Below are positions 44,586 to 54,920 of a DNA stretch of 64,000 nt, in pieces; positions within the stretch are counted from its first letter, which is position 1, and each line of letters starts with the position of its first letter. The translations under genes and the position numbers were made by a program. A model generated the notes under the pieces. It saw only the letters and a list, made by a program, of their open reading frames with translations. It ran no database searches and was not told the origin of the DNA. Location of the stretch: assembly GCA_038093975.1 (NCBI GenBank), contig JBBPTG010000018.1, positions 223,387 through 287,386 of the forward strand, in the 5' to 3' direction. The stretch is from Chalciporus piperatus. Lineage: Eukaryota > Basidiomycota > Agaricomycetes > Boletales > Boletaceae.

Positions 44586-45345
44586 GACCACACTCACCGG
44601 GGACGGCATCAGCCATTGGATCTTTACACATCAGCACGTTCGATTCTACCCCAGAGTCCGAGCCTCAGCTGTTTCTGAGCTTACCACCGATGCACCCACC
44701 GTACCCCCGACGAGGGAGAGCTCGTTCGTGCGTTGGATGAGGTTAGGAGGTGGGAGAAGCACATCGAGGAGGCGAAGGTGTGGGAGGGCAGAGCCTGTGA
44801 GGGCGGAACAAGGGGATGGTGTCGGGGCGTAGAAGGTGGCGGTTTGTGAAGAATGCTGCGTTGCATTGTTGAGTATGTGATGTGCTAGTGTTGTATCGGG
44901 CAAGAATTGACAGTGGCCGGATCACTGGACGATCTGATGCGACGATGTCACCTTCTCAACGACAGTGACGGACATCCCACTTCCGGATGCTATCACGCGC
45001 TGTGTTGCGAGGTAGCCTAGATGTCGACTATTGTGCCTCACTTCGAGACCAAAGAATGGGCGCTAGAAGATGCTGACAGATCTGGTGATCACTTGTGGAA
45101 TATGTTAGAGTCTGTAGTCCTGCCAGAGGACGGCAAGGTGCCGCACTAGCACGGAAGTCTTGTGAATGTGCCGAGTCTAGCAGAGGATGACGCCACTCGG
45201 GAACGCAGCTCGATCCCTTGTGGCATGCATTAGATAATTTTTTTCCTAGGCAGGGAGGTAGTGCCGCCGGACTCGGCTGAGTTGCCCTCCACTATTTTTT
45301 TTGTACGGACTGTGTACTCTCATTTGAACGCCTTCAAACCAGCCA
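44586..45345 (+). repeat. Inverted duplicate of the ABC-transporter 3' end and flank
   Basis: The plus strand here matches the minus strand of about 56346-55594. The coding part reads like the last ABC exon (LTGDG..HW.FT and ...AVSELTTDAPTVPP), ending EPVRAEQGDGVGA against [13 protein letters not shown] in the intact gene. It then follows the downstream flank, including CGCTGTGTTGCGAGGTAGC and GTACTCTCATTTGAAC. Small indels are frequent. It is a fragment without upstream exons, so not functional. Confidence 0.8.
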
Positions 45346-45661
45346 GGACTGTGGAGGTCAAAAGTAGTGAGTAGGTACAGGTACACGCGGCCAAGAGACC
45401 AATCGCATGCACAGATACCTGCTCTTCCGAAATCCTTCTGTGGATTATGATTAAATTATGGAGGCGGGCTCAATCACATCGTGGGTTTCTGGGCCCTCTG
45501 GTGGTCAACAGCTACTTTCCGAACGAGGATACTGGATCGACGCCGTTTGCTAGCAAACCAGATTCTGGGGTGTTCCAAAGAATACATGGAGTGATGCTAG
45601 GGGTATTCAGAGACGAATCTCTCTAGTTGTATACGGACCTGATAAATGGTTTGTGCGCTCG
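45346..45661. other. Intergenic, nothing recognised
   Basis: About 320 bp between the duplicated ABC flank and the IMP2-like gene 3' end; no feature seen. Confidence 0.5.
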
Positions 45662-46653
45662 CTACACCGCAAGTGGGGGGTTCGAAGGCACTGTCTTTAC
45701 GCGTGCCTGCCTTTTGCGCTCTCTTTCAAAGGCCGCCAGCTCAGCGTGCCATTGAGAATTTCGTGGTACACCCATGACCGTAACAGGTTTTTCTGGGGGC
45801 TTCAAGGGGCCAATCCGCTGTGGGGGCCAGAGGATGTAGCTCAACTTCGCATCGATCAGCGCTAGTGGAACCTGTACAGTCCTCGAAGTTGCAGAAAAAT
45901 CCGTGGAATAAAGAAGTTATGCTGCTCACCGGTCCAAATTTGTTGCTGTCCAATGTACGGAAGGGCTCGTCTCCTGCAAAGCCAAAGTAAGGAAGCCAAG
46001 ATATGCGACATCGGCGTACATGGATGTGCTCACCTTCGACCCATATGTGGCCCTCTGGGACAAGGACTTGGGCCTCTGGATAGGGTGGGAGTGTTTGAAC
46101 AACGTCACCTGCCACGGCAACGACCCGCTTGACAATCATTTTCCCGCTGACGGGGTCACTAGATGGTCCAGGGAGGGGAGGTCAGCAGGCGCGTTGAGTG
46201 TCGACGGCGTTCTTAGCACACCTAAGAGAGACTACGTCACCCTTCTCGATCGGCTTCCCTGAACAAATACTGTAGTGATCGAAAACGACGATATCGTCCC
46301 ACCGAGACGTGTCTGGATTGAGTGTAGGCTAGACTGACGAAAGCAGAAGTCAGAGCGCTCTTAAATGGGAAGAAAACGACACCGACCTGCATGCTTCTTC
46401 CCCGTATTGTCTTTAAGGTGTAGCAGTACTGCGTGAAGGCTATAGGGAGGGGCATCCAGTACAGCAAGCGAAAGGTCCGCCTGAGTAGGGAAGGGCTTTT
46501 GGCATTAGTCGACGGGGGATGGGTGGCGTATGAGCGCAATTGAACGTGTTTGCATCGGACGAGTCTGCATGTCCTTAAGCTGGCAAAGTCAGGCTGGTGG
46601 TGTCGTATCCGAGAGAGCATTGAGATCGTCACAACGAAATTGAACGAATGCAA
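45662..46653 (-). CDS. IMP2: Mitochondrial inner membrane protease subunit 2-like (S26 family)
   Basis: Exons are 46653-46387, 46328-46222, 46158-46034, 45973-45930 and 45871-45662, giving 250 residues (239 from the alternative Met at 46620). The N-terminus is Arg/Ser-rich and may target mitochondria. A hydrophobic anchor (LYWMPLPIAFTQYCYTL) precedes the catalytic Ser box GRSMQPTLNP, which is split by intron 1. RWDDIVVFDHYSI and IEKGDVVSLSDPVSGK follow. The catalytic Lys is in MIVKRVVAVAGD, and then come VPEGHIWVEGDEPFRTLDS and FGPVPLALIDAKLSYILWPP. The Ser/Lys dyad and the order are those of type I signal peptidase relatives. IMP2 cleaves sorting signals of intermembrane-space proteins. The intact motifs argue for an active gene. 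Confidence 0.9.
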
Positions 46654-48110
46654 CCTTGAGATCGACGAAACTCTAATTTACATAATCAACGAGCTTGACC
46701 GCTATGACGTAATTACGGTAAGACCTACGCCGTCCGTGATCAATCGATCACTGCTCAACCAGCCATGACTTTTTGCAGAAGCGAAGGTGTGCTAATTCCT
46801 GACCAGGATACTCTTTCGAGGGAAGCTAACGTCGCTGACACAGGAAAAAGCTGTTCCAATCCCGAAGGGAAACCGTCGATCATGATATCAAAGCCACGAG
46901 GAATATCCTTGCTCAAATGGTTGCTGGAGACTCCTTAAGCATCGAAGATGTTATCGAAGACGCTGCAGGGGACCTGATTTGTTTCACATATCAAGGTGAC
47001 TTTACATTTTCGATTTCTGCAGTGAGCAGACAGACAAGGTGGCGTACCCGAAGGGCAAGGAGACTCTGTATGCTCAACTGGAGAAACAAGGCTTTGCGGG
47101 GATGGAGGTGGAGCGGTGTACTCCGATTTTTCAGACTGACTCAACAGGATCTGAGTCTACGAACTCCGAGTTTACTGATTGTGATCAATGAGTACATTTG
47201 CCTTGATGACATATTGTGCATCAGCGACAAGGAGCAACGAACATACGCTGGTCAAGTTTCCGTGAAAAATCGGAAGCGAAAGGCACTACCCAGTCATCGT
47301 GGAATAGTAAGGGATTACGATGAATCCTAGGATTCGCAGAAACGCATATCCAAGATCTCTGGATCATCTTCTGCACTGCGTGACTCCCGCGCGCCATGCA
47401 GACTCGACGGCGCATGGCAGTCGTGAAGTGCATAAGCACAGAAAGCAATGGAATGCACGTTGGGACCACTCGAACTTCAACATTAAATAGGGGGATGTGC
47501 ATACCTCGTATCGTCAGCTATTAACTGTATTTCGTATTCGAGTCTTCCAGGGTCTAGCGTTCGCGCCGGCGCCATTTCAGCGAAAAAGTGCCCAGATGGT
47601 GAGAGCCTGGGGATGTTGCGTCGTCGGGTCATTGGCTTCCGCAAAGCGTCGTACATAACTCGGCCTGACTGTGCTTACCTCGGATTCATCATTCGGTGAA
47701 TGATCGCGGCCACTACGCGATTCGATGCTCACTTGCAATAGGTCTCCCGAATCATGCGTGGTCGCAGGGTAACGTGTGCCCGCTGCCCAGAGGTAACACG
47801 AGGTAGCGACTAATATCGCGCTCCGCAGTCGAGTTTGCTGACAGCGAGACTGTGCACTGCGCAGCCTTGGCTGCTGCGAGGCGCGGATCTTCGTAGTATA
47901 ATAAGTACGCGGTTTTCGAACGATGTAGCCCATTGAAAGTCGTCCTTGAAGTGTTTGAGCTCAACGACCTACGACAGAGTCGACTTTAGCTTGGTGATGA
48001 CATCGCGTAGGCTGCGCAGCCCTGAGTCGGTGTCCAAGCAGTGGCAATTCAACACAGCTCGACCATCTACTCCACCGAGACTCCCCTCATCATCACAACC
48101 TTCGTCCCCG
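46654..48110. other. Mostly unassigned; one possible coding stretch
   Basis: On the plus strand, 46610-46720 and 46850-46995 read like coding, helix-rich sequence (LNECNLEIDETLIYIINELD, then SRRETVDHDIKATRNILAQM and SIEDVIEDAAGDL). I cannot join them with a clean splice or find a start, and I recognise no family. 47330-48110 holds no supported gene. Confidence 0.35.
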
Positions 48111-50431
48111 ATGGAAGCTCTACGACTACAAAAGAAACATCCAGAGGTTACACGAGATGAGATGTTCGATCTCATCAGTCGCTTCAAGTCCGTGCATCGT
48201 CATCTTGCCACCCGCTTGTTTGGCTAACCCATATTGCCAGTGCGATTACCACCGACACGCCTGGTCGCGTAGATAAAAGCGCTGTTTTGCAAGCCTTGCA
48301 AAGCAGTGGTGAATCGTATGACCAGGCCCGCGAGACGCTCAAGCACGTATCTGTCGATGCCAGCGGAAAGGTCGAGCTGGAAGATTGGGTGGAGGTCCGT
48401 CCATGATGTCATCTCATATCCGCTGTATCTCAACGTCGTCACCCCAGCTCAACGCCAAGCTACGGACACAAACAAAGGCATCTGTCCTGCCCACGAGAGC
48501 AGGAAAAGTCACAGTCCAGGGCTCAAATTCCAACGTGAGCCACACGATCAACGAAGATGAGCGAAAGGAGTTCACAAACCACATCAACGGCGTACGCACC
48601 CACGTTTTTCCAAGTCACCCCCAACTGCTCACATGTCATGACAGGTTATTGAGAACGATACTGATATTGGCTCCCGCTTCCCTATCCCCACGGACACGAT
48701 GCAACTTTTTGACGAATGTCGTGACGGGTTGATCCTGTGTAAACTCATCAACGACTCCGTCCCAGACACGATTGATACTCGTGTTCTTAACACCCCCACC
48801 GCACGTAAACCACTCAACGCCTTCCAGATCACGGAGAACAACAACATCGTCATCACATCCGCCAAGGGTATCGGTTGTTCCGTCGTCAACATCGGGTCAT
48901 CAGATCTCTCAGAGGGCAGAGAACATCTCATTCTTGGACTTATCTGGCAGGTCATTCGCAGAGGTCTCCTAGCCCAGGTCGACATCAAACTTCACCCCGA
49001 GTTGTACCGACTCTGCGAGGAAGGAGAGACAGTCGACGATCTCCTTCGTTTGACCCCTGACCAGATTCTGCTGCGATGGTTCAACTACCACTTGAAAGCT
49101 GCCGGCTGGAAGAGAAGGTAGGGTCAAGCGTTAAACTTCAGGGCTTTCAATCTGATGAATAATCCTCCTTCAGAGTCAACAACTTCAGCCGCGATGTCTC
49201 TGATGGTGAAAACTACACCATCCTTCTCAACCAATTGAAACCTGAACAGTGCTCTCGTGCACCTCTTCAGACCAGGGACCTCCGTCAGCGTGCAGAACAA
49301 GTCCTCCAGAATGCTGCCGCGATTGGGTGCAGGAAGTATCTCACGCCTTCGTCGCTCGTTTCAGGCAACCCGCGACTTAACCTCGCCTTCGTTGCCAACC
49401 TTTTCAACACCTGGCCTGGCCTCGAGCCTCTCGACGAGGAAGAAGCCAAGGAATATGGTGCCGTTGAAGACTTCGACGCCGAGGGCGAACGTGAGGCTCG
49501 TGTCTTCACCCTCTGGCTCAACTCCCTCGGCGTTGAGCCCGGTGTATTCAACCTCTTCGAAAACATCAAAGACGGGTTGGTTATCCTGCAAGCGTTTGAC
49601 AAGATTGTCCCTGGATCTGTCGTCTGGCGGCGCGTTTCGAAGCCTAGGGGTGATGCACCAGCACCCCGGGCTAGCATGGAGGGAGAAGAACAGGAGGACA
49701 TTGGTATCACGCCTAACCAGAGCACGCTGTCGCGTTTCAAGCAAGTCGAGAACACGAACTATGCCGTCGAGCTGGGCAAGCAGAATGGTATGCACCTGGT
49801 GGGCATCCAAGGTGCCGATATCGTCGATGGCTCGAAGACACTCGTGCTAGGTCTTGTCTGGCAGCTCATGAGGTTCGCTCATCATCGATTCCATTCTTTA
49901 TGTTGCACGAGACTCACGTCGCCGGGGGTTCGTAGGTTGAACATCACGAAGACGCTCATGGCGCTCTCTGGCTCTGGCCGACCAATCAGCGACACGGAGA
50001 TGCTCAAGTGGGCCAACACAACGGTCCAAAAGGGAAAACCTGGCGCAAGATCGATTCGGTCATTCAAAGACCCATCTCTCACCACCGGTCTCTTCTGCCT
50101 TGACCTCCTCGAGGCCCTCCGACCCGGTATCGTTGACCCCACGCTTGTCATCAACTTGTCTGGGGACGGCAGCTACGAAGATCGACGACAGAATGGTTCG
50201 TCGCGTGATTTTCTGTTGGGTTGCTTGGGGATACTGACGCCTCAACGTTGCTAGCCAAACTTGCGATTTCGATTGCACGAAAGATGAACGCCTTGATTTT
50301 CCTCGTCCCGGAGGACATTGTTGATGTCCGGCCACGTTTGGTATGTCGCCGTCACACGATCACCCTCTGGCGCTGACCCTGTTCTTCAGATTTTGACTTT
50401 CGTCGGGAGCTTGATGAGCGTCGGACACTAG
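48111..50431 (+). CDS. SAC6: Fimbrin/plastin, actin-bundling protein
   Basis: Eight exons: 48111-48187, 48241-48394, 48448-48591, 48645-49117, 49174-49872, 49936-50195, 50255-50340 and 50390-50431, giving 644 residues. The N-terminal EF-hand-like part is HPEVTRDEMFDLISRF, then TPGRVDKSAVLQALQSSG. Four calponin-homology domains follow: LFDECRDGLILCKLINDSVP with FQITENNNIVITSAKGIGC, then LLRWFNYHLKAAGWKRRVNN. The third has VFTLWLNSLGVEPG, NLFENIKDGLVILQAFDKI and VVWRRVSKP; the fourth has EMLKWANTTVQKGKPGARS and AKLAISIARKMNALIFLVPE. It ends LTFVGSLMSVGH. Length matches fungal Sac6. It crosslinks actin filaments in endocytic patches and cables. Introns 1 and 2 use GTCCGT donors; introns 5 and 6 use GTTCGC and GTTCGT. 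Its 3' end is duplicated twice nearby. Confidence 0.93.
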
Positions 50432-50920
50432 GCTGAAATGAAGGTTCCTTCTGTTTTCTGTTACTTATGAGGATCGTCGAGAAGTTCAATGCGAAGTAAA
50501 GTGGACATACAATGTAACTTTCTGACTCATAATCTCACTCAATTGTTGTCCCCCATCGAGCCATGGTTGCCAGGCGCCACAAAAGTCGGAACGCTCCGCC
50601 CTTTGAACGATTGAACAATGGAACTTCCTGTTGCCATACCGGCGACGCTCGCCACGTATACCTGGGGCGTTGCGCCATGATCCGTGAGCCCTCGCCACAG
50701 TGGAGAAAAGGTATATAAACACTCGCAGACTGCCTCTGCTCTCTATTCTACAACTCCTTTCCTCTCTTCTTCTTCGTGTGACGACGACCGGATTTCATCG
50801 TCTTGTCTCCATGTCTAACCATATCATCATCGTCAGCTTGCCTCGCCCGGCTGGTCACATCGCTCATGAGCCGCCGCGTGCCACTACGTTGGGCGTCGGT
50901 GCGTTCCGGGGCACGTCTGG
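50003..50920 (+). repeat. Copy A of the fimbrin 3'-end/promoter module (source copy)
   Basis: From within fimbrin exon 6 through its 3' UTR and the next promoter and start codon. It matches copy B (53553-54920 without the MITE) with no indels over the first 713 bp and about seven substitutions by eye. At 50714-50715 it shows the empty TA site of the MITE found in copy B. Confidence 0.9.
50711..50719 (+). promoter_or_regulatory. TATA box downstream of fimbrin
   Basis: GTATATAAA lies about 100 bp upstream of the ATG at 50811, followed by a pyrimidine-rich leader. This core promoter was copied in the duplicated modules. Confidence 0.55.
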
Positions 50921-51185
50921 TGCGTCACTGCTGGTATGTACCGCCCGTCTTCATTTCCAGGGTCCTGGTTGAAATTTGTTCATCGTAGGGTCCAGCGGGG
51001 ACGTTCCCGTATACTGCCTGTCATAACTTCACACAACCAAGCTTCGTCGAACGATGCCTTGTTTACCAACGCTCCATCCCTTGTCCCAGCACCCTCCCAC
51101 CCGCCACACAACCCAAGTCCGGAAGCGACTGGGTCGTAAATCTAGGACAATTCGTGGGTAACTTGAACTTCTTCATGCGTGTTTG
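50811..51185 (+). CDS. Short hypothetical protein downstream of fimbrin (possible gene remnant)
   Basis: From the ATG at 50811 (MSNHIIIVSLPRPAGHIAHE) the frame runs to a splice donor at 50934 (GTATGT). If joined to 50989 it continues through FPYTACHNFTQPSFV and SDWVVNLGQFVGNLN to a stop near 51185, about 105 residues. The first 15 residues recall the start of mushroom UDP-glycosyltransferases, but the rest does not follow that family. A promoter-like TATA box precedes it, and the 5' part is repeated at 54813. It is probably a remnant or a chimera rather than a working enzyme. Confidence 0.3.
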
Positions 51186-51194
51186 ATATCATTG

Positions 51195-51618
51195 CCCACA
51201 TGAACTCATCAAAACTTTGAACATCCTTGCAAAGTTCCCATCCGATCCTAACAGCACTGCAACGCCAGACCCAGAATGGACTGAGGTCCCTGTCCTAAAT
51301 AATGCCCTCCAAGAACCACTTCCCGGCCATGAACCCACCATCACATTCGATATCTCCCGTACACCCGACTCTGTAGCATGGGAGCTCTCTATGTTATCCG
51401 TCCCCTGGGGATTCGAACATTTCGATCTACCCGCAACCTTTCCCTCAGTTTTTGAAATGACAATCAGCGTGGTGGGGAATCCGCTTCCAAAGTTTGAGTG
51501 GCCGATTATCGTCAGCACTCCGTTGAGAATTACATGTGGGGACGATCAGAGGAGAGAGAGGGTAAAGAGAGCCTTTTTCAAGAGGTCAAGGGATGACGCC
51601 CATCGGGACTCCGTGTGA
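51195..51618 (+). CDS. Hypothetical protein exon
   Basis: An open frame reads LIKTLNILAKFPSDPNS, then PLPGHEPTITFDISRTPDSV, AWELSMLSVPWGFEHFDLP and MTISVVGNPLPKFEWPI, ending in a basic tail at 51618. The composition looks coding (alternating hydrophobic strands, Pro/Gly turns), but I recognise no family and the 5' exon is not clear. Its end overlaps a large imperfect inverted repeat. Confidence 0.35.
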
Positions 51619-51660
51619 GAAGTTCACACAGAGTCAACTTCTCGGACTGAGTCCCGATGG
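51600..51660. repeat. 61-bp imperfect inverted repeat
   Basis: Outer arms CCATCGGGACT and AGTCCCGATGG pair perfectly (11 bp). Inner arms GAGAAGTT and AACTTCTC pair (8 bp), separated by a mismatched patch. The loop is CACACAGAGTC-like. Confidence 0.85.
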
Positions 51661-52320
51661 ATTTCCGCATTCTGAAATCCCTTCCTCGCCTCGCCTTTGG
51701 TGCCGCTTCCCAGATTCGGGGGGTGGCTAATGTCTGTGGGGTCCCCCGAGTTCCGAGCGATACACTGATAGCGAAGTGGTGGGGGCGTGTTTCTGTTTGT
51801 TTGTTTTTTAGCATTGAGTATTAGTGTAGATCTTTCGCGTTCACCTTGTCCCTGTTGTGCAAATTCGAATGTGTGTTCTAGATGTCGGGGTGGTGTGGCT
51901 GAGCATTTCCGTCAATCGGTTGAACGTTAGTCTCCCGTAGGCAGCCCCTTAGTACGTAGGAAGACAGTCGTTCCTACTAGGTGAACGTTAACAACCGTGA
52001 ACGACGCGCCAAATGTGGACATTGCCACTTGCCGCACGAAATCGAGTTGTCTTCATCCTGACCTTGGGTCTGCTTACGGGAGACTACATTGGACCAACAT
52101 TGGACACGCGGTAGCAGTAAATTCCCGTTTTTGCAACAACGGTCGACTACCAATCGACTACAGAACATTAGTCCTCGCGTTGCGTTGAGCCTCTGTAAGT
52201 TTCAAAGTTGATCCTCTGAGTCCTATTTTCAACGTATCAGCATGTCCCACAGCTATCATCAGGACAATCCGCAAACGCAAAGTCGTACATAGGCTGTAGC
52301 TCGTCGCAAGCGCTCTGGGT
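51661..52320. other. Intergenic, nothing recognised
   Basis: About 660 bp with no supported gene; 52200-52320 may belong to the 5' part of the following LRR-like relic. Confidence 0.4.
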
Positions 52321-52326
52321 GACAGG

Positions 52327-53560
52327 TTGTGTTCCATTTTTCGAATTTTGACATCCTCCGTCGGTTCTCAGTTTCGAGAGAGCATCCGCGAAATACTTCT
52401 CACAAAGAACGAAATTGGTTCTCGAGGTCTCCTGGCCGTACCAGCCTGCTTGAAGAACAATACAGTCCTGATGGGAACTATGCCTTTCTGGCGTAAGTGT
52501 AAACTACTCAGTCGATGTTGATATTGCTTACTATTCGCGCGCATGCAAACTAGAATCCTTTGACTACAGATCCAGATTTAATCGCCGAACCCACAAGCGC
52601 ATTGACTCGGAACTCGTCTCCCCTGTGCACTTCACAAACAGTAATTCCCTAGGGGATCCATTTGTTCGAACATTCCTACACAAATTCACCACACCTTATC
52701 TCCGAGAGCTGGACCTCTCAGCCATCAAACATGACGCGGGACATTGTACCAATCCTCGCCGGCTATGTAAATTCAGGTCAGTGTCGTCTGGAACGGTTGC
52801 AATGTAATGCGAATAGCCTGACTCTGAGTGGAGCTCGCAATGCCATCTGTGCCCTCGAAGGAAATCACTGCGTGCGGAATGTCAAGCTCGATTAACTGCA
52901 CTTCAAGTTAGGCGAGAATGATACCGAAGTAGGGCCGTTGGATGGCAAGAGTGCACTCGCGCCTTATCTAGGTCGTAACTCAGAGCTGAGGGCACGAGTG
53001 GAGGATGAATTCTCTCGCACTTCTTCGTTACTCTCGTGCCCTCTTCTTACACACGGGAACACTTGCCAACGCCGACAACGAACCAACTCATAGCTTCGTT
53101 CCATCATCCAGACGTAGGAGGAGCTCTCAATCCTTCGTTGCACCTTCTCCATTCTTCGACCTGCCACTCGAATTCCAGCAAGAGATCATCTCAGGATCCA
53201 AATCCCGGCGAGACTTCAATATTCGAGCAGTGGTCCGGTTCGGAATCAGCTCCAGAATGCATCGAGGCGTGAGGGGGGTCTGTCCATTAATTTGGGTCAC
53301 CAATGCTCTGGCTCATCATTGATATCTTCCAGCTGCCATCGAGATGACTGGAAAACCCTAAATCTTGCAGTTCGTACAGGGCATTGACGCTAAACGTCGA
53401 CTAGAAGAGATAACGGTCAAGACGAGGCACCCCAATTTCCCAACGACAGCTCAGTCTTCGAGGATTGCTCACCGGGACTCCTTGCGCGAGGCATTTGCAG
53501 TCGCGGATGGATTTCCCATCATCTACGATCATAACAATCCCGACAACCCTTTCTCAAGTG
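52327..53560 (+). pseudogene. RNI/LRR-like gene, decayed, 3' part replaced
   Basis: Pieces of a mushroom leucine-rich repeat gene of the ribonuclease-inhibitor type: IREILLTKNEIGSRGLLAVP and ACLKNNTVL (52385-52475). Next come TTPYLRELDLSAIKHDA and GQCRLERLQCNANSLTLSGA (about 52690-52840), then RNVKLD followed by a stop. A change of frame near 53005 leads to ALALLRYSRALFLHTGTL and FFDLPLEFQQEIIS, the expected C-terminal part. A last open piece (53365-53552) ends with FPIIYDHNNPDNPFSS and runs directly into the duplicated fimbrin exon at 53553. Stops, frame changes and the junction show it is dead. Confidence 0.55.
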
Positions 53561-54920
53561 GGCCAACACAACGGTCCAAAAGGGAAAGCCTGGCGCGAGA
53601 CCGATTCGGTCATTCAAAGACCCATCTCTCACCACCGGTCTCTTCTGCCTTGACCTCCTCGAGGCCCTCCGACCCGGTATCGTTGACCCCACGCTTGTCA
53701 TCAACTTGTCTGGGGACGGCAGCTACGAAGATCGACGACAGAATGGTTCGTCGCGTGATTTTCTGTTGGGTTGCTTGGGGATACTGACGCCCCAATGTTG
53801 CTAGCTAAACTTGCGATTTCGATTGCACGAAAGATGAACGCCTTGATTTTCCTCGTCCCGGAGGACATTGTTGATGTCCGGCCACGTTTGGTATGTCGCC
53901 GTCACACGATCACCCTCTGGCGCTGACCCTGTTCTTCAGATTTTGACTTTCGTCGGGAGCTTGATGAGCGTCGGACACTAGGCTGAAATGAAGGTTCCTT
54001 CTGTTTTCTGTTACTTATGAGGATCGTCGAGAAGTTCAATGCGAAGTAAAGTGGACATACAATGTAACTTTCTGACTCATAATCTCACTCAATTGTTGTC
54101 CCCCATCGAGCCATGGTTGCCAGGCGCCACAAAAGTCGGAACGCTCCGCCCTTTGAACGATTGAACAATGGAACTTCCTGTTGCCATGCCGGCGACGCTC
54201 GCCACGTATACCTGGGGCGTTGCGCCATGATCCGTGAGCCCTCGCCACAGTGGAGAAAAGGTATACAGTCGACTCTGATATAACCCATACCCGATATAAC
54301 CCATACTCTTGAAAACCCATGGGGTTTTGGATATCCCGAGTTGGTATGCGGGGATTTTGCACCCATAACCCATATCTCTCCCATACCCAATACCCATACC
54401 CTTGTCGTGCAATTTTCTATAGTAATAATAGGTCGTAACCCATACATTGAGTTGACCACCGCTCCTTAACCCTAACCCTAATGGCCAAAAATGGGAATTT
54501 TGCTGAGCAATCCTCCAAAAAAGGGCTTAATGAGGCTTGTGCATTATTTTTTTGTGGCAATTTATTGGGCTGACCTGGACAAATAACGGCAGATGTATGA
54601 GTAAAGTCAAAATTTCTGAGTGATGTTTTGCCGGGCCTCGCCCAGAACCCATACACTCCATAACCCATACCCAAAAGCCTATCCCGAGAGGCATGGGTTA
54701 TAACAGAGTCGACTGTATAAACACTCGCAGACTGCCTCTGCTCTCTATTCTACAACTCCTTTCCTCTCTTCTTCTTCGTGTGACGACGACCGGATTTCAT
54801 CGTCTTGTCTCCATGTCTAACCATACCATCATCGACACTGGCAGTTTTCCTCACCCGGGCGGTCACATTGCTCATGGGCCGCCGCGTGCCACTACGTTGG
54901 GCGGCGTTGCGTTCCGTGAC
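53553..54920 (+). repeat. Copy B of the fimbrin 3'-end/promoter module, split by a MITE
   Basis: 53553-54265 matches 50003-50715 without indels (offset 3550), and 54718 to about 54920 matches 50716-50918 (offset 4002). The extra 452 bp is a 450-bp MITE plus its TA duplication. The copied fimbrin piece lacks the upstream exons and cannot make fimbrin. The left junction at 53553 lies inside the LRR-like relic. Confidence 0.92.
54266..54715. mobile_element. pogo/Fot1-type MITE (450 bp) with TA target duplication
   Basis: The element starts CAGTCGACTCTGATATAACC and ends with the inverted partner GGGTTATAACAGAGTCGACTG. The ~26-bp terminal repeats differ by a few bases. TA flanks it on both sides (54264-54265 and 54716-54717). 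The paralogous site at 50711 has a single uninterrupted GGTATATAAAC, which proves insertion. CAGT...TATAACC ends and TA targets are typical of pogo/Fot1 elements of the Tc1/mariner group. No transposase frame: non-autonomous. The inside is rich in ATAACCCATAC-like units and has a short TAACCCTAACCCTAA run. Confidence 0.92.

Noticed and set aside
46550..47330. A complete gene on the plus strand upstream of fimbrin
   Set aside because: Some stretches look coding, but no start, splice chain or family could be established, so it is only described as an unassigned region.
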